Part shown: piece after piece, positions 1-6,634 of the stretch
How positions within the stretch are numbered: the stretch's first letter is position 1
Layout: the number at the start of each line of letters is the position of its first letter
NCBI GenBank assembly: GCA_902796985.1
Contig: CADBRC010000023.1
Coordinates: 1-13,422 of the forward strand
Length of the DNA: 13,422 nt
Direction: 5' to 3'
DNA from: an uncultured Spirochaetaceae bacterium
Lineage (GTDB): Bacteria > Spirochaetota > Spirochaetia > Treponematales > Treponemataceae
Program-made: the position numbers and the translations under genes
Notes under the pieces: generated by a model
What the model saw: the letters and a program-made list of their open reading frames with translations, nothing else
Database searches by the model: none
Told to the model about the DNA's origin: nothing

Positions 1-1
1 C

Positions 2-2074
2 AGGCTCTTCTCCAAGCGGGAGATAAAACGACTCCGCTCCCTTGCCAAGGACATAGAAAGCCACAAGGGCCGCTTCATGCTGCTGCCATTCGTAGCAGTC
101 ATCGTATTCATCGCTTTCCTTGTCTCCGCATTCACGGCGATAAAGAACCCCCTGCTCAAGAAGGTCCTGACCAGCGTGGCTCAGGACGCTGTGGGCGCGA
201 AGGTGGACATCGGCTCCGTGGACCTGAAGCTGCTCGGCGCATCGCTGACGATACAGGATGTGGCGGTCGGCAACAAGGATTCCGTAATGAAGAACATAGT
301 GCAGTTCGACAAACTGGACCTGAACTTCAACCTGACACAGGCCCTGCGCGGCAAGTTCGACGCAGAAAACCTGGAGCTGAGGGGCATCAAGTTCAATACA
401 GACCGGACGACAAGCTGCGAGCTGCCCGAAGACAAGAAAAAAAAGAAGGAGCCGGAGACACAGGAGTCCTTTGCGGACAGCGAGTTCGTCAAAAACCTCA
501 AGGCCGGATCGCAGGCTGCGCTGACTGACTTGCAGAACCAGGCGGTAGACCTGCTCGGCGGTTCGGACGTAGAGTCCATCGTCTCAAACCTCCGCTCGCA
601 GATTACGAGCATAGACAAGGCTAAGTCCGCCCAGACCCAGGTGGAGGGCCTCGTGACCAAGTGGACGGGTAAGCCGGACGAAGTAAAAGGAAAGGTGGAG
701 GACTACAAGGCCTCCGTCAAAAAGATTCAGGCCATCGATGTAAAGAAGATAAGCGACCCGGCCGTCCTGCAGGAATACATCACGACGATAAATTCGATTG
801 CGAACGACACCAAGGCACTCGGCGAGAGCGCAAAGGCCCTCAAGGACGAGGTGCTGGCGGATGCGAACGGCGTAAAGGACACGACGGAAGCCATAACGAA
901 CGCAGTCAAAGCTGACAAGGATATGCTGAAGGCGAGGCTGACCGCCATCGTGGACACGGTAAAAAACGCCAGGCTCCTGCTGAATGACGCACTTGAGACC
1001 GTCGCCTACAGCATGCTCGGCGATTATTATCCCTATGTCAAGAAAGGGATATACTACGCGGAGCAGATAAAGCAGAACAGCGTGACCCAGACAGTGCTCG
1101 CCGAGGCAGACAAAAAGAAAGCGGACACAAGCAAGAAAAAGGAGGGTTCCAACCGGCTCGCAGGGACGACCTTCTGGTTTGGCGACAACAATCCGACCTT
1201 CCTGATTGAGAAGGCTTTCGTCAGTGGCGAAGGATTCGATGCGACGATAGAAGAGATTACGAACGACCAGAACGCCCGGAACAAGACGACAAAGGTCAAC
1301 GGGAACTTCACCCTTGCGGGAATCAACCACGCGGCCAAGCTCGTGCTGGACACCAGGTCTGCAAGTACGGAGCCCCTCATTAAGGCTGACTACACAGGGG
1401 ACGGCATCAAAGCATTGTTCGACGGGGCAAAGGTCGCCCTCAAAAGCGGCGTTCCCTCGTTGGAAGGTCTTGCAAAAGTCTCGCTGAGTGCGGCTGCGGG
1501 CAGCGGCTTCCTCAGCGCAGGCGGCTCCGTTGACCTGACCCCGATTAAGATGACGACGGACGGCTTTGCGAGTGCGATAATCAGCAAGTACTATCAGGAG
1601 GCCCTTGATGCCATAAAGACCCTGCTCGTCGGCTTCAACCTGGACTTCTCGGAGCTTGAGGGAATGAACCTGCAGCTGTTGGGAGATTTCGCCGACAAGT
1701 TCACCGAATCCCTGACAGCAATTGTCAAAGGAATTGGAAACGAGGCCAAGGACAAGGCCCTCGCCCGGCTGAACGAGGAGATAAACAACTCCTCCAACGC
1801 CTACTTCAACAAGGCTAAGGAGTTCCTCGGCATAGAAGAAGGTATAGACCTGGCAAACACTGACCTAAACTCCATGCAGGGGATACTCGAGGCCAAAAAG
1901 CAGGAGATCCAAGACCGCATAACTGAGCTGGGCAAAGGCAAGCTTCAGGAGGCGCTGGAAGACAAGCTCGGCGACAGCGAGGCTGCAAGCGGCATCACGA
2001 ACGCAGCCGGTGACGCAGCAGGAAAACTCTTTGACAAGATAAAGGGCCTTCCCAAAGGCAAGAAATCAGAGTAG
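2..2074 (+). CDS. Membrane-anchored AsmA-like protein, TIGR03545-type, 5' partial
   Basis: The frame is open from the first bases of the window and runs 25 basic codons into the ATG at 77. That ATG lacks a convincing Shine-Dalgarno sequence, so the true start probably lies upstream and this is a 3' fragment of 690 visible codons. Counting from that Met, residues 1-21 form one transmembrane helix preceded by Arg/Lys, which suggests a cytoplasmic N-terminus. Residues about 35-110 (for example VDIGSVDLKLLGASLTIQDV) look like the beta-rich start of AsmA/DUF748 proteins. Two Lys-rich linkers (about 119-126 and 343-352) bracket a long helical, coiled-coil-like segment. A second beta-rich part begins near GTTFWFGDNNPTF, and the C-terminus is helical and rich in Lys, Glu and Ala. 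I recognise it as resembling the spirochaete family TIGR03545, whose function is not established. A role in envelope lipid handling is inference from the AsmA-like part and the neighbouring cls. It ends 12 bp from the convergent cls stop. Confidence 0.75.
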   Translation, partial: RLFSKREIKRLRSLAKDIESHKGRFMLLPFVAVIVFIAFLVSAFTAIKNPLLKKVLTSVAQDAVGAKVDIGSVDLKLLGASLTIQDVAVGNKDSVMKNIVQFDKLDLNFNLTQALRGKFDAENLELRGIKFNTDRTTSCELPEDKKKKKEPETQESFADSEFVKNLKAGSQAALTDLQNQAVDLLGGSDVESIVSNLRSQITSIDKAKSAQTQVEGLVTKWTGKPDEVKGKVEDYKASVKKIQAIDVKKISDPAVLQEYITTINSIANDTKALGESAKALKDEVLADANGVKDTTEAITNAVKADKDMLKARLTAIVDTVKNARLLLNDALETVAYSMLGDYYPYVKKGIYYAEQIKQNSVTQTVLAEADKKKADTSKKKEGSNRLAGTTFWFGDNNPTFLIEKAFVSGEGFDATIEEITNDQNARNKTTKVNGNFTLAGINHAAKLVLDTRSASTEPLIKADYTGDGIKALFDGAKVALKSGVPSLEGLAKVSLSAAAGSGFLSAGGSVDLTPIKMTTDGFASAIISKYYQEALDAIKTLLVGFNLDFSELEGMNLQLLGDFADKFTESLTAIVKGIGNEAKDKALARLNEEINNSSNAYFNKAKEFLGIEEGIDLANTDLNSMQGILEAKKQEIQDRITELGKGKLQEALEDKLGDSEAASGITNAAGDAAGKLFDKIKGLPKGKKSE

Positions 2075-2080
2075 CCGAAC

Positions 2081-2102
2081 CTCGCCCTACAGCAGGGGCG
2101 AG
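2081..2102. terminator. Weak hairpin between convergent genes
   Basis: A perfect 7-bp stem (CTCGCCC at 2081-2087 with GGGCGAG at 2096-2102) has an 8-nt loop. It sits exactly at the meeting point of the two convergent genes and overlaps the cls stop codon. Neither strand has a U-tract after it, so it is at best a weak bidirectional terminator. Confidence 0.3.
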
Positions 2103-3649
2103 AAGAGGCGGCAGAATGACCAGAAAGCACGGACTGGCAGTGGTTTCTGGTCAAAGAAGTCCTTGGTCACAGCCTGCGAATGCCGCATGTCCCGCTCGAT
2201 TATCGCGTCGCAGCGGGCAGTAAAGCGCTCGTCATAGAAGAGGATGTTCTCCTCGAAGTGGAGGGAGAAGCTCCGGGTGTCTATATTCGTCGTCCCGATG
2301 GAAGAAATTTTCCCGTCCACGCTCAGCATCTTGGAATGAATGAAGCCCGGGTAGATGTAGAAGCGGATTCCGTCCGCGCACATCTCCCTGGCAAAATCCG
2401 ACGAAGCAGCTTTCATGAAAAATTTGTCCCATGCCCCGGGAATCACTATGCTTATCCTGACCCCCGAGTATGCGGCTATCCTGAGCGCATTCTGAAACTC
2501 TTCGTCAGGCGTAAAGTAGGGAGTCTCTATATAGACGCTCTTCCTCGCGCTCATTATCATGCGGATGAAAGCGTCCTCTATGTTCGCTTTCTTGCTGTCG
2601 CTTGGGTCATTTGTGATGACCTGTGTCGCTATCCTGTCCTTAGAGAAGACTTCCTGCATGAAGTCCCCCTTCTCCCCTTCCCCGGCACCGGACATATCAA
2701 GGAGCCGCTCAGCAAAAGACGGCGGGAAGTAGCGAAGCATGGACTCTATCGTTTTAGGACGGTTGACCCAGGCTTCCTGCGAGTACCAGTCACCCAGAAA
2801 GTTCGCCTGCATGGCAAGGACGCAGCTGCCCTCCAGCCTGACCATCGTGTCCCGCCAGTTGAGTCTCCTTCGGGGATTCCAGTTGGCGTACTCGTCCGCC
2901 AGGTTCATCCCGCCGATGTAGGCCTTGTTGCTGTCTATTATGACAACCTTGCGGTGGTTCCGGTAATTCAGCGTCAGGGGGAGGCCGACGCGAACAAGGA
3001 AGAAAGGCCGGCTCTTGCCCCCCGCCGCATCCAATCTGCGAAAGAAGCGGACCCGAGTCATAAAGCAGCCCAGGTCATCGTACAGAAGCTTGACATCAAC
3101 TCCTTCCCGCGCCTTCCTGCAGAGGATCTCCATCACCCGCGTGCCTATCTGATCCTGCCGGTAGATGAAGAACTCCATGGTAATACTGTGTTTGGCAGCC
3201 TCCAGCTCCGCACAGAGGTCATCGAAAAAGGCCGCACCGTAGGTAAACACCGAGGCGTTCTCCGCATAAGTCAAGAGGCTGTTCCCGTCCGTAAGGTTCA
3301 TGTCCACGAGCGGCATGAAGTTCTTAATGACGTGATTGGGCAGCGAAGTCCGCTTCTGGGCAAGCATCTTCTTTTGCCGCTCGCGCATGGGGGCGGAAAA
3401 TTGACCGGCGGTCTCATTCAGATCCCTCATTCTTCTGGTAGCTGCAAAGATATGCCCGCTGAACAATATGTACAGGACCATCCCCACCCCATTGGGCAGA
3501 AAAAAGAGGATAAGGATCCAGACGAAGCGGCGGCGGGACTCCTTTCGCTCAAAGAAAAGGACAAAGATGAGGAAGAGGAGGTTACCGGCAGCTATAAGGT
3601 TGTGCACCCAAAGCGGTATGTCCCAGTCCCGCAGGAAAAATTCAGGCAT
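2087..3649 (-). CDS. cls: Cardiolipin synthase (phospholipase D superfamily)
   Basis: This 520-residue protein fits the ClsA type of bacterial cardiolipin synthase, which joins two phosphatidylglycerol molecules into cardiolipin and glycerol at the inner membrane. Two N-terminal hydrophobic helices (about residues 14-33 and 42-64) give the PLDc_N-type membrane anchor. Two complete HKD motifs follow: HRKVVIID with H232, K234 and D239, then GGMN; and HSKMLSVD with H438, K440 and D445, then GTTN. Both catalytic halves are therefore intact and the length is normal. The C-terminus ends in a hydrophobic FSPLL, as in other Cls proteins. The start ATG has only a poor Shine-Dalgarno (AGAG), so translation may be weak, but no better start is visible. 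The gene is divergent from the LacI-type regulator and convergent with the AsmA-like gene. No strong promoter was found for it in the 113-bp spacer. Use of other phospholipid substrates cannot be excluded. Confidence 0.93.
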   Translation of the reverse strand: MPEFFLRDWDIPLWVHNLIAAGNLLFLIFVLFFERKESRRRFVWILILFFLPNGVGMVLYILFSGHIFAATRRMRDLNETAGQFSAPMRERQKKMLAQKRTSLPNHVIKNFMPLVDMNLTDGNSLLTYAENASVFTYGAAFFDDLCAELEAAKHSITMEFFIYRQDQIGTRVMEILCRKAREGVDVKLLYDDLGCFMTRVRFFRRLDAAGGKSRPFFLVRVGLPLTLNYRNHRKVVIIDSNKAYIGGMNLADEYANWNPRRRLNWRDTMVRLEGSCVLAMQANFLGDWYSQEAWVNRPKTIESMLRYFPPSFAERLLDMSGAGEGEKGDFMQEVFSKDRIATQVITNDPSDSKKANIEDAFIRMIMSARKSVYIETPYFTPDEEFQNALRIAAYSGVRISIVIPGAWDKFFMKAASSDFAREMCADGIRFYIYPGFIHSKMLSVDGKISSIGTTNIDTRSFSLHFEENILFYDERFTARCDAIIERDMRHSQAVTKDFFDQKPLPVRAFWSFCRLFSPLL

Positions 3650-3716
3650 AGCTCTGCTTATTTATCGGAGAAAGAAAGGGCTGACTACAGGGGGGCAGGA
3701 CTGCGGAGACGATTTT

Positions 3717-3732
3717 TTGAAAACGTTTGCAA
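3717..3732. promoter_or_regulatory. cre/LacI-type operator
   Basis: This 16-bp site, TTGAAAACGTTTGCAA, is palindromic in 7 of 8 base pairs around a central CG. It fits the WTGNAANCGNWNNCA pattern known for catabolite-responsive elements and other LacI/GalR-family operators. It overlaps the -35 box of the promoter in front of the LacI-type gene, so binding would block that promoter. Autoregulation by the adjacent gene product is inference. Confidence 0.7.
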
Positions 3733-3755
3733 AAATTGGCAAGATAAGCTACAAT
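3727..3755 (+). promoter_or_regulatory. Sigma70 promoter of the LacI-family gene
   Basis: The -35 box TTGCAA (3727-3732) and the -10 box TACAAT (3750-3755) each match consensus at 5 of 6 positions and are separated by the ideal 17 bp. The predicted start site is about 3761-3763, right at the ATG (3763). The transcript would be leaderless or nearly so. The only purine-rich stretch, AGAAGAG, directly abuts the start codon. Confidence 0.7.
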
Positions 3756-3762
3756 AGAAGAG

Positions 3763-4788
3763 ATGGGTAAGAACATAACAATACGGGACATCGCCCGGGA
3801 GGCGGGAGTCTCAATCTCGACGGTTTCACGCGTACTCACCGGCAGCGCAAACGTCAGGGAAGACAAAAAGAAGGAAATTCTCCGGGTCATAGACAAATAT
3901 GACTTTCAGCCGAATATGCTTGCCCGGAGCCTCATTCAGACCCAGACCATGCAAATAGGATTCATCGTTGCGGACATCTGCAACCCCTACTACTCGGCGG
4001 TCTTCGCAGCCTGCGAGAAGAGCGCGAACGGGCGGGGCTACACCTTGCTGATGATGGACTCATTCAGCGAACAGAAGAAGGAGATAGAACTGCTGGAAAA
4101 GCTGGAAAGACAGCAAGTGGACGCTATCATCATGCTCGGAGGCTCCGTGGACTCAAATCAAGAAGAAACCGAGTTCAAGGTAAAGCTCCGTTCCGTCAAC
4201 TCCCGGATTCCCGTCATCATGGTCGGAACCATGCAGGGCACGGGATGCACCAGAATAGAGATAAACGGTGAAACCGCGATGAAGAAGCTGATGTCATACC
4301 TCGTTTCATGCGGATACAAGCGGATAGCGTTTGCCGGCGGAAAAGACTCGGTCGCTTTCACCGCATGGCGCAAGAATGTATTTCGGCAGGAACTGGAACA
4401 CTATGGACTCCCCTATTGCCCGGAACTGGACAGGCCGTCGGACTACAATGCGGAAGAAGGCCAGCGTACAGCGAACGAAATACTGGAAAGCGGGGAGAAA
4501 CCCGACGCAATCATCGCGATAAACGACTTCGCCGCTGTCGGGGTGCTGAGGGCCATCGCCGAGCACGGAATGAAAGTTCCTGACGACATAGGACTGGCCA
4601 GCTTCGACAACACTTACATAGCAACATTGCTCACCCCCCACTTAACCTCGGTAGACTATGACTACGACAATTTTGGGGAAAAGATAATCTCTCTGACAAT
4701 AGACCGCATCGAAGGCAAGGAAACGCCCGAAGTCAGCTACGTAGACAGCGAAGTAATCGTCCGCAGCTCCTGCCGGCCCTGTAACTGA
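3763..4788 (+). CDS. LacI/GalR-family transcriptional regulator
   Basis: This 341-residue protein has normal length for the family. Residues 4-24 (TIRDIAREAGVSISTVSRVL) are the LacI helix-turn-helix. The hinge runs about 48-60 (FQPNMLARSL) and carries the usual Leu-Ala contact into the minor groove. From about residue 65 (GFIVADICNPYYS) comes the periplasmic-binding-protein-like effector domain, ending with DDIGLASFDNT and the LTSVDYD segment that closes family members. The effector is probably a sugar or sugar derivative (family knowledge) but cannot be named. The start is fixed by the N-terminal match to the family and leaves almost no 5' leader behind the promoter at 3727-3755. An operator-like palindrome over the -35 box suggests autorepression. 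No sugar catabolic operon lies next to it. Its convergent neighbour is a MalK/MsmX-type ATPase, so control of carbohydrate uptake is a reasonable guess only. Confidence 0.93.
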   Translation: MGKNITIRDIAREAGVSISTVSRVLTGSANVREDKKKEILRVIDKYDFQPNMLARSLIQTQTMQIGFIVADICNPYYSAVFAACEKSANGRGYTLLMMDSFSEQKKEIELLEKLERQQVDAIIMLGGSVDSNQEETEFKVKLRSVNSRIPVIMVGTMQGTGCTRIEINGETAMKKLMSYLVSCGYKRIAFAGGKDSVAFTAWRKNVFRQELEHYGLPYCPELDRPSDYNAEEGQRTANEILESGEKPDAIIAINDFAAVGVLRAIAEHGMKVPDDIGLASFDNTYIATLLTPHLTSVDYDYDNFGEKIISLTIDRIEGKETPEVSYVDSEVIVRSSCRPCN

Positions 4789-4841
4789 CAGTCCATCTCC
4801 TACCACACGTACAACAGCTCCCAGCCGCATTTAAAACGAAG

Positions 4842-4869
4842 AGGGCCACCGGTTTTACCCGGCGGCCCT
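4842..4869 (-). terminator. Intrinsic terminator after the ABC ATPase gene
   Basis: AGGGCCACCGG (4842-4852) and CCGGCGGCCCT (4859-4869) form an 11-bp GC-rich stem with one mismatch and a 6-nt loop. Read on the minus strand it is followed by CTTCGTTTTAAA, a fair U-rich tail, 29 bp past the ATPase stop. It may also stop plus-strand transcription from the LacI-type gene, though the tail on that side is poor. Confidence 0.7.
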
Positions 4870-4897
4870 GTCAGCGCATTGCCCTGCTACCTAGAAC

Positions 4898-6100
4898 TTA
4901 TGAGTTGGCAGCAGCATCGCCCTCGATCTTGTCGTAACCGACTTTGCCCGTCAACGGGTTAGTCAGCCAAGGAGCATCGATTTTCTCACAGATGTTCTTC
5001 TCCTCGTCCAAATCCTCAGGATTCTTCACGAAGAACTTGCACCTGTCAATCCTCGGCCTGAAGTTCACCGTCTCACCAAGCTTGAAGCCTTCCTTCGCAG
5101 CGGCCTGAACGCGCGCAACGATATTCTGACCCTTCGTGGCAAGGAAGAGGTGCGTTTCAGCTCCCAGAGGCTCCTTGTTTGTAATCTTCATCTGCATATT
5201 GTTCTCTGCAGCTGGAGACTCCTGATACTCAAGATCCTCTGGCCTTACTCCGAAGTAAATCTCCTTACCGACATAGGCCTTCAGCTTCTCCTGCTGGTCT
5301 GCAGTCGGGGTAATAGAGAAAGACCCCTCGTCAACAACAATCTTGTCACCGACTTTCTTCACAGTCACAGTCAGGAAGTTCATTGGCGGCGAACCGATAA
5401 ATCCGGCCACGAACTTGTTGATAGGATGGTTGTACAGGTAGAGAGGCTCTCCAATCTGCTGAACATGTCCATCCTTCATAACGACAATCTTCGTTCCCAT
5501 CGTCATGGCCTCAATCTGGTCATGGGTAACGTAAATCATCGTCGCACCAAGGCGCTGGTGCAATGCGGCAATCTCTCCGCGCATCGTAACACGAAGCTTT
5601 GCGTCAAGGTTTGAAAGCGGCTCGTCAAAAAGGAATACCTTCGGATTACGGACGATGGCACGGCCAACTGCGACACGCTGCCTCTGTCCTCCTGAAAGTG
5701 CCTTCGGTTTGCGATCGAGATACTGCGTCAAACCAAGAATCTTCGCTGCATCATCAACACGACGCTGAATCTCGGCCTTGTCCATCTTGCGAATCTTAAG
5801 ACCGAACGCCATGTTGTCGTATACCGTCATGTGCGGATACAAAGCGTAATTCTGGAAAACCATCGCAATGTTCCTGTCTTTCGGCGGAACATCGTTCATC
5901 AGGTCGCCGTCAATCCACAGCTCACCTTCGCTTATGTCTTCCAGACCAGCAACCATGCGGAGAGTCGTTGACTTACCGCATCCAGAGGGTCCTACGAATA
6001 CGCAGAACTCCTTGTCTTCGATAGTGATATTGGCGTTCTGGACGGCACGCACGTTGCCATCGTAAATCTTACCAATACCCTTCAGCTCTACTTTTGCCAA
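4898..6100 (-). CDS. Sugar ABC transporter ATP-binding protein (MalK/UgpC/MsmX type)
   Basis: This 400-residue ATPase energises a CUT1-type carbohydrate importer at the inner membrane. All nucleotide-binding motifs are intact: Walker A GPSGCGKST (37-45), Q-loop Q83, signature LSGGQ (135-139), Walker B VFLFDEP with E160, D-loop SNLD (163-166) and switch H193. From about residue 235 comes the MalK-type regulatory extension (OB/TOBE fold; GVRPEDLEYQ is a family hallmark), matching the 360-400 residue length of MsmX/UgpC proteins. The start codon is TTG (6098-6100), supported by a strong GGAGG seven bases upstream and by MAKVELKGIGKIY aligning with family N-termini. No permease or binding-protein gene flanks it and it has its own promoter and terminator, so it is probably a shared ATPase serving several sugar transporters, as MsmX does in Bacillus. 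The sugar cannot be named. Confidence 0.93.
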   Translation of the reverse strand: MAKVELKGIGKIYDGNVRAVQNANITIEDKEFCVFVGPSGCGKSTTLRMVAGLEDISEGELWIDGDLMNDVPPKDRNIAMVFQNYALYPHMTVYDNMAFGLKIRKMDKAEIQRRVDDAAKILGLTQYLDRKPKALSGGQRQRVAVGRAIVRNPKVFLFDEPLSNLDAKLRVTMRGEIAALHQRLGATMIYVTHDQIEAMTMGTKIVVMKDGHVQQIGEPLYLYNHPINKFVAGFIGSPPMNFLTVTVKKVGDKIVVDEGSFSITPTADQQEKLKAYVGKEIYFGVRPEDLEYQESPAAENNMQMKITNKEPLGAETHLFLATKGQNIVARVQAAAKEGFKLGETVNFRPRIDRCKFFVKNPEDLDEEKNICEKIDAPWLTNPLTGKVGYDKIEGDAAANS

Positions 6101-6115
6101 AAGTTGGCCTCCCTA

Positions 6116-6145
6116 GGGGTTATATTATGGTTTAATTATAACCCC
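6116..6145. promoter_or_regulatory. 9-bp dyad over the ATPase promoter (candidate operator)
   Basis: GGGGTTATA (6116-6124) and TATAACCCC (6137-6145) are exact inverted repeats 12 bp apart. The right arm covers the -10 box and the dyad centre falls within a few bases of the predicted start site. The placement suits a repressor site. About one such dyad is expected by chance in a window this size, so the position is the main support. Confidence 0.4.
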
Positions 6146-6163
6146 GCCACCGCCCATTGTCAA
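6135..6163 (-). promoter_or_regulatory. Consensus sigma70 promoter of the ABC ATPase gene
   Basis: On the minus strand, TTGACA (6158-6163) and TATAAT (6135-6140) are both perfect consensus hexamers separated by exactly 17 bp. The predicted start site is near 6128, giving a leader of about 28 nt that contains the GGAGG before the TTG start. Such a strong promoter suits a shared, highly expressed ATPase. Confidence 0.85.
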
Positions 6164-6170
6164 ATTTTTT

Positions 6171-6201
6171 TTGATTGCCCGGGATATTTTTTCGTTATTA
6201 T
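6171..6201 (+). promoter_or_regulatory. Weak candidate promoter for the coiled-coil ORF
   Basis: TTGATT (6171-6176) and TATTAT (6196-6201) on the plus strand are 19 bp apart, back to back with the ATPase promoter. The match and spacing are suboptimal. It would start transcription about 35 bases before the ATG at 6242. Confidence 0.25.
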
Positions 6202-6241
6202 ATCTGATATGATCCTTAAAGACGGATTCCCAGAGGCAGAA

Positions 6242-6574
6242 ATGCGATCACAAGGCCTCGCCAGCATTGCCAAGACCGGAAAGGGCTTGTACGCCAAGTC
6301 CCTCGCCGTACAGATGCAGGACACCCTGGCTACCCTCACCCAGAAAAATAAGAACAGAATCTCCGTCTTGAAAAGAGAGAAAAAAGATGCCGAAGATCTT
6401 GGCTCGATGTTCGAGGATGAAAACAAGGAACTAAACACCCAGAACAAACATCTGGAAGAAGAGAACGGTACAGACACCCAAAAAACCGCTTTCATAACGA
6501 CCATGCGCTCCAGTTTTCTCCCGCCGCCACGCCAAGCGACAAAAGGGGCGGAAAAAAACTGGAGCGGGAGATAA
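6242..6574 (+). CDS. Hypothetical small coiled-coil protein
   Basis: I do not recognise this protein. The open frame begins at 6104, but that part covers the divergent promoter of the ATPase gene. The ATG at 6242 has a GAGG five bases upstream and gives 110 residues. Residues about 20-70 are highly charged and predicted helical (for example LKREKKDAEDLG and ELNTQNKHLEEEN), with heptad-like hydrophobic spacing, so a short coiled coil is likely. No signal peptide, membrane helix or catalytic motif is visible. Third codon positions favour C and G up to about position 6500, like the neighbouring genes, which argues for real coding. The last 22 codons or so coincide with a long inverted repeat (6506-6566) and read unlike the rest (LPPPRQATKGAEKNWSGR), so the natural C-terminus may have been altered. 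It stands alone between two minus-strand genes. It may instead be a gene remnant. Confidence 0.45.
   Translation: MRSQGLASIAKTGKGLYAKSLAVQMQDTLATLTQKNKNRISVLKREKKDAEDLGSMFEDENKELNTQNKHLEEENGTDTQKTAFITTMRSSFLPPPRQATKGAEKNWSGR
6506..6566. repeat. Long hairpin-forming inverted repeat
   Basis: Perfect 12-bp arms (CGCTCCAGTTTT at 6506-6517; AAAACTGGAGCG at 6555-6566) enclose 37 bp. Inside, CCGCC (6521-6525) can pair with GGCGG (6547-6551) across a 3x3 internal loop, extending the stem to 17 pairs. No U-tract follows on either strand, so it does not look like a standard terminator. A 12-bp inverted repeat at this spacing is unlikely by chance (roughly 0.04 expected in the window). It may be a dispersed palindromic element or an mRNA 3' structure. 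Confidence 0.65.
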
Positions 6575-6609
6575 TCAACAAGTGTCTGCTGCTCGTTGAC
6601 TGACCGGGG

Positions 6610-6634
6610 AAAAAATTAACGAAGAACGTTAATT
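6610..6634 (-). terminator. Intrinsic terminator overlapping the stop of the binding-protein gene
   Basis: AATTAACG (6614-6621) and CGTTAATT (6627-6634) form a perfect 8-bp stem with a 5-nt loop. On the minus strand the stem runs into a stretch of six U (6610-6615). The hairpin includes the gene's own TAA stop (6629-6631). The stem is AT-rich, so efficiency is uncertain. Confidence 0.6.

Noticed and set aside
584..1330. Minus-strand open frames inside the AsmA-like gene, including 181-660 and 584-1330
   Set aside because: They are antisense to a clearly coding frame, overlap one another and show no known motifs or ribosome binding context.
2180..3757. A 525-codon plus-strand open frame almost exactly opposite cls
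   Set aside because: It lies antisense to a gene with both HKD motifs intact, has no recognisable domain and follows from the GC-rich third positions of cls.
6104..6241. An upstream extension of the coiled-coil ORF to 6104 or 6209
   Set aside because: It would cover the divergent ATPase promoter and has no Shine-Dalgarno. The ATG at 6242 has GAGG five bases upstream.
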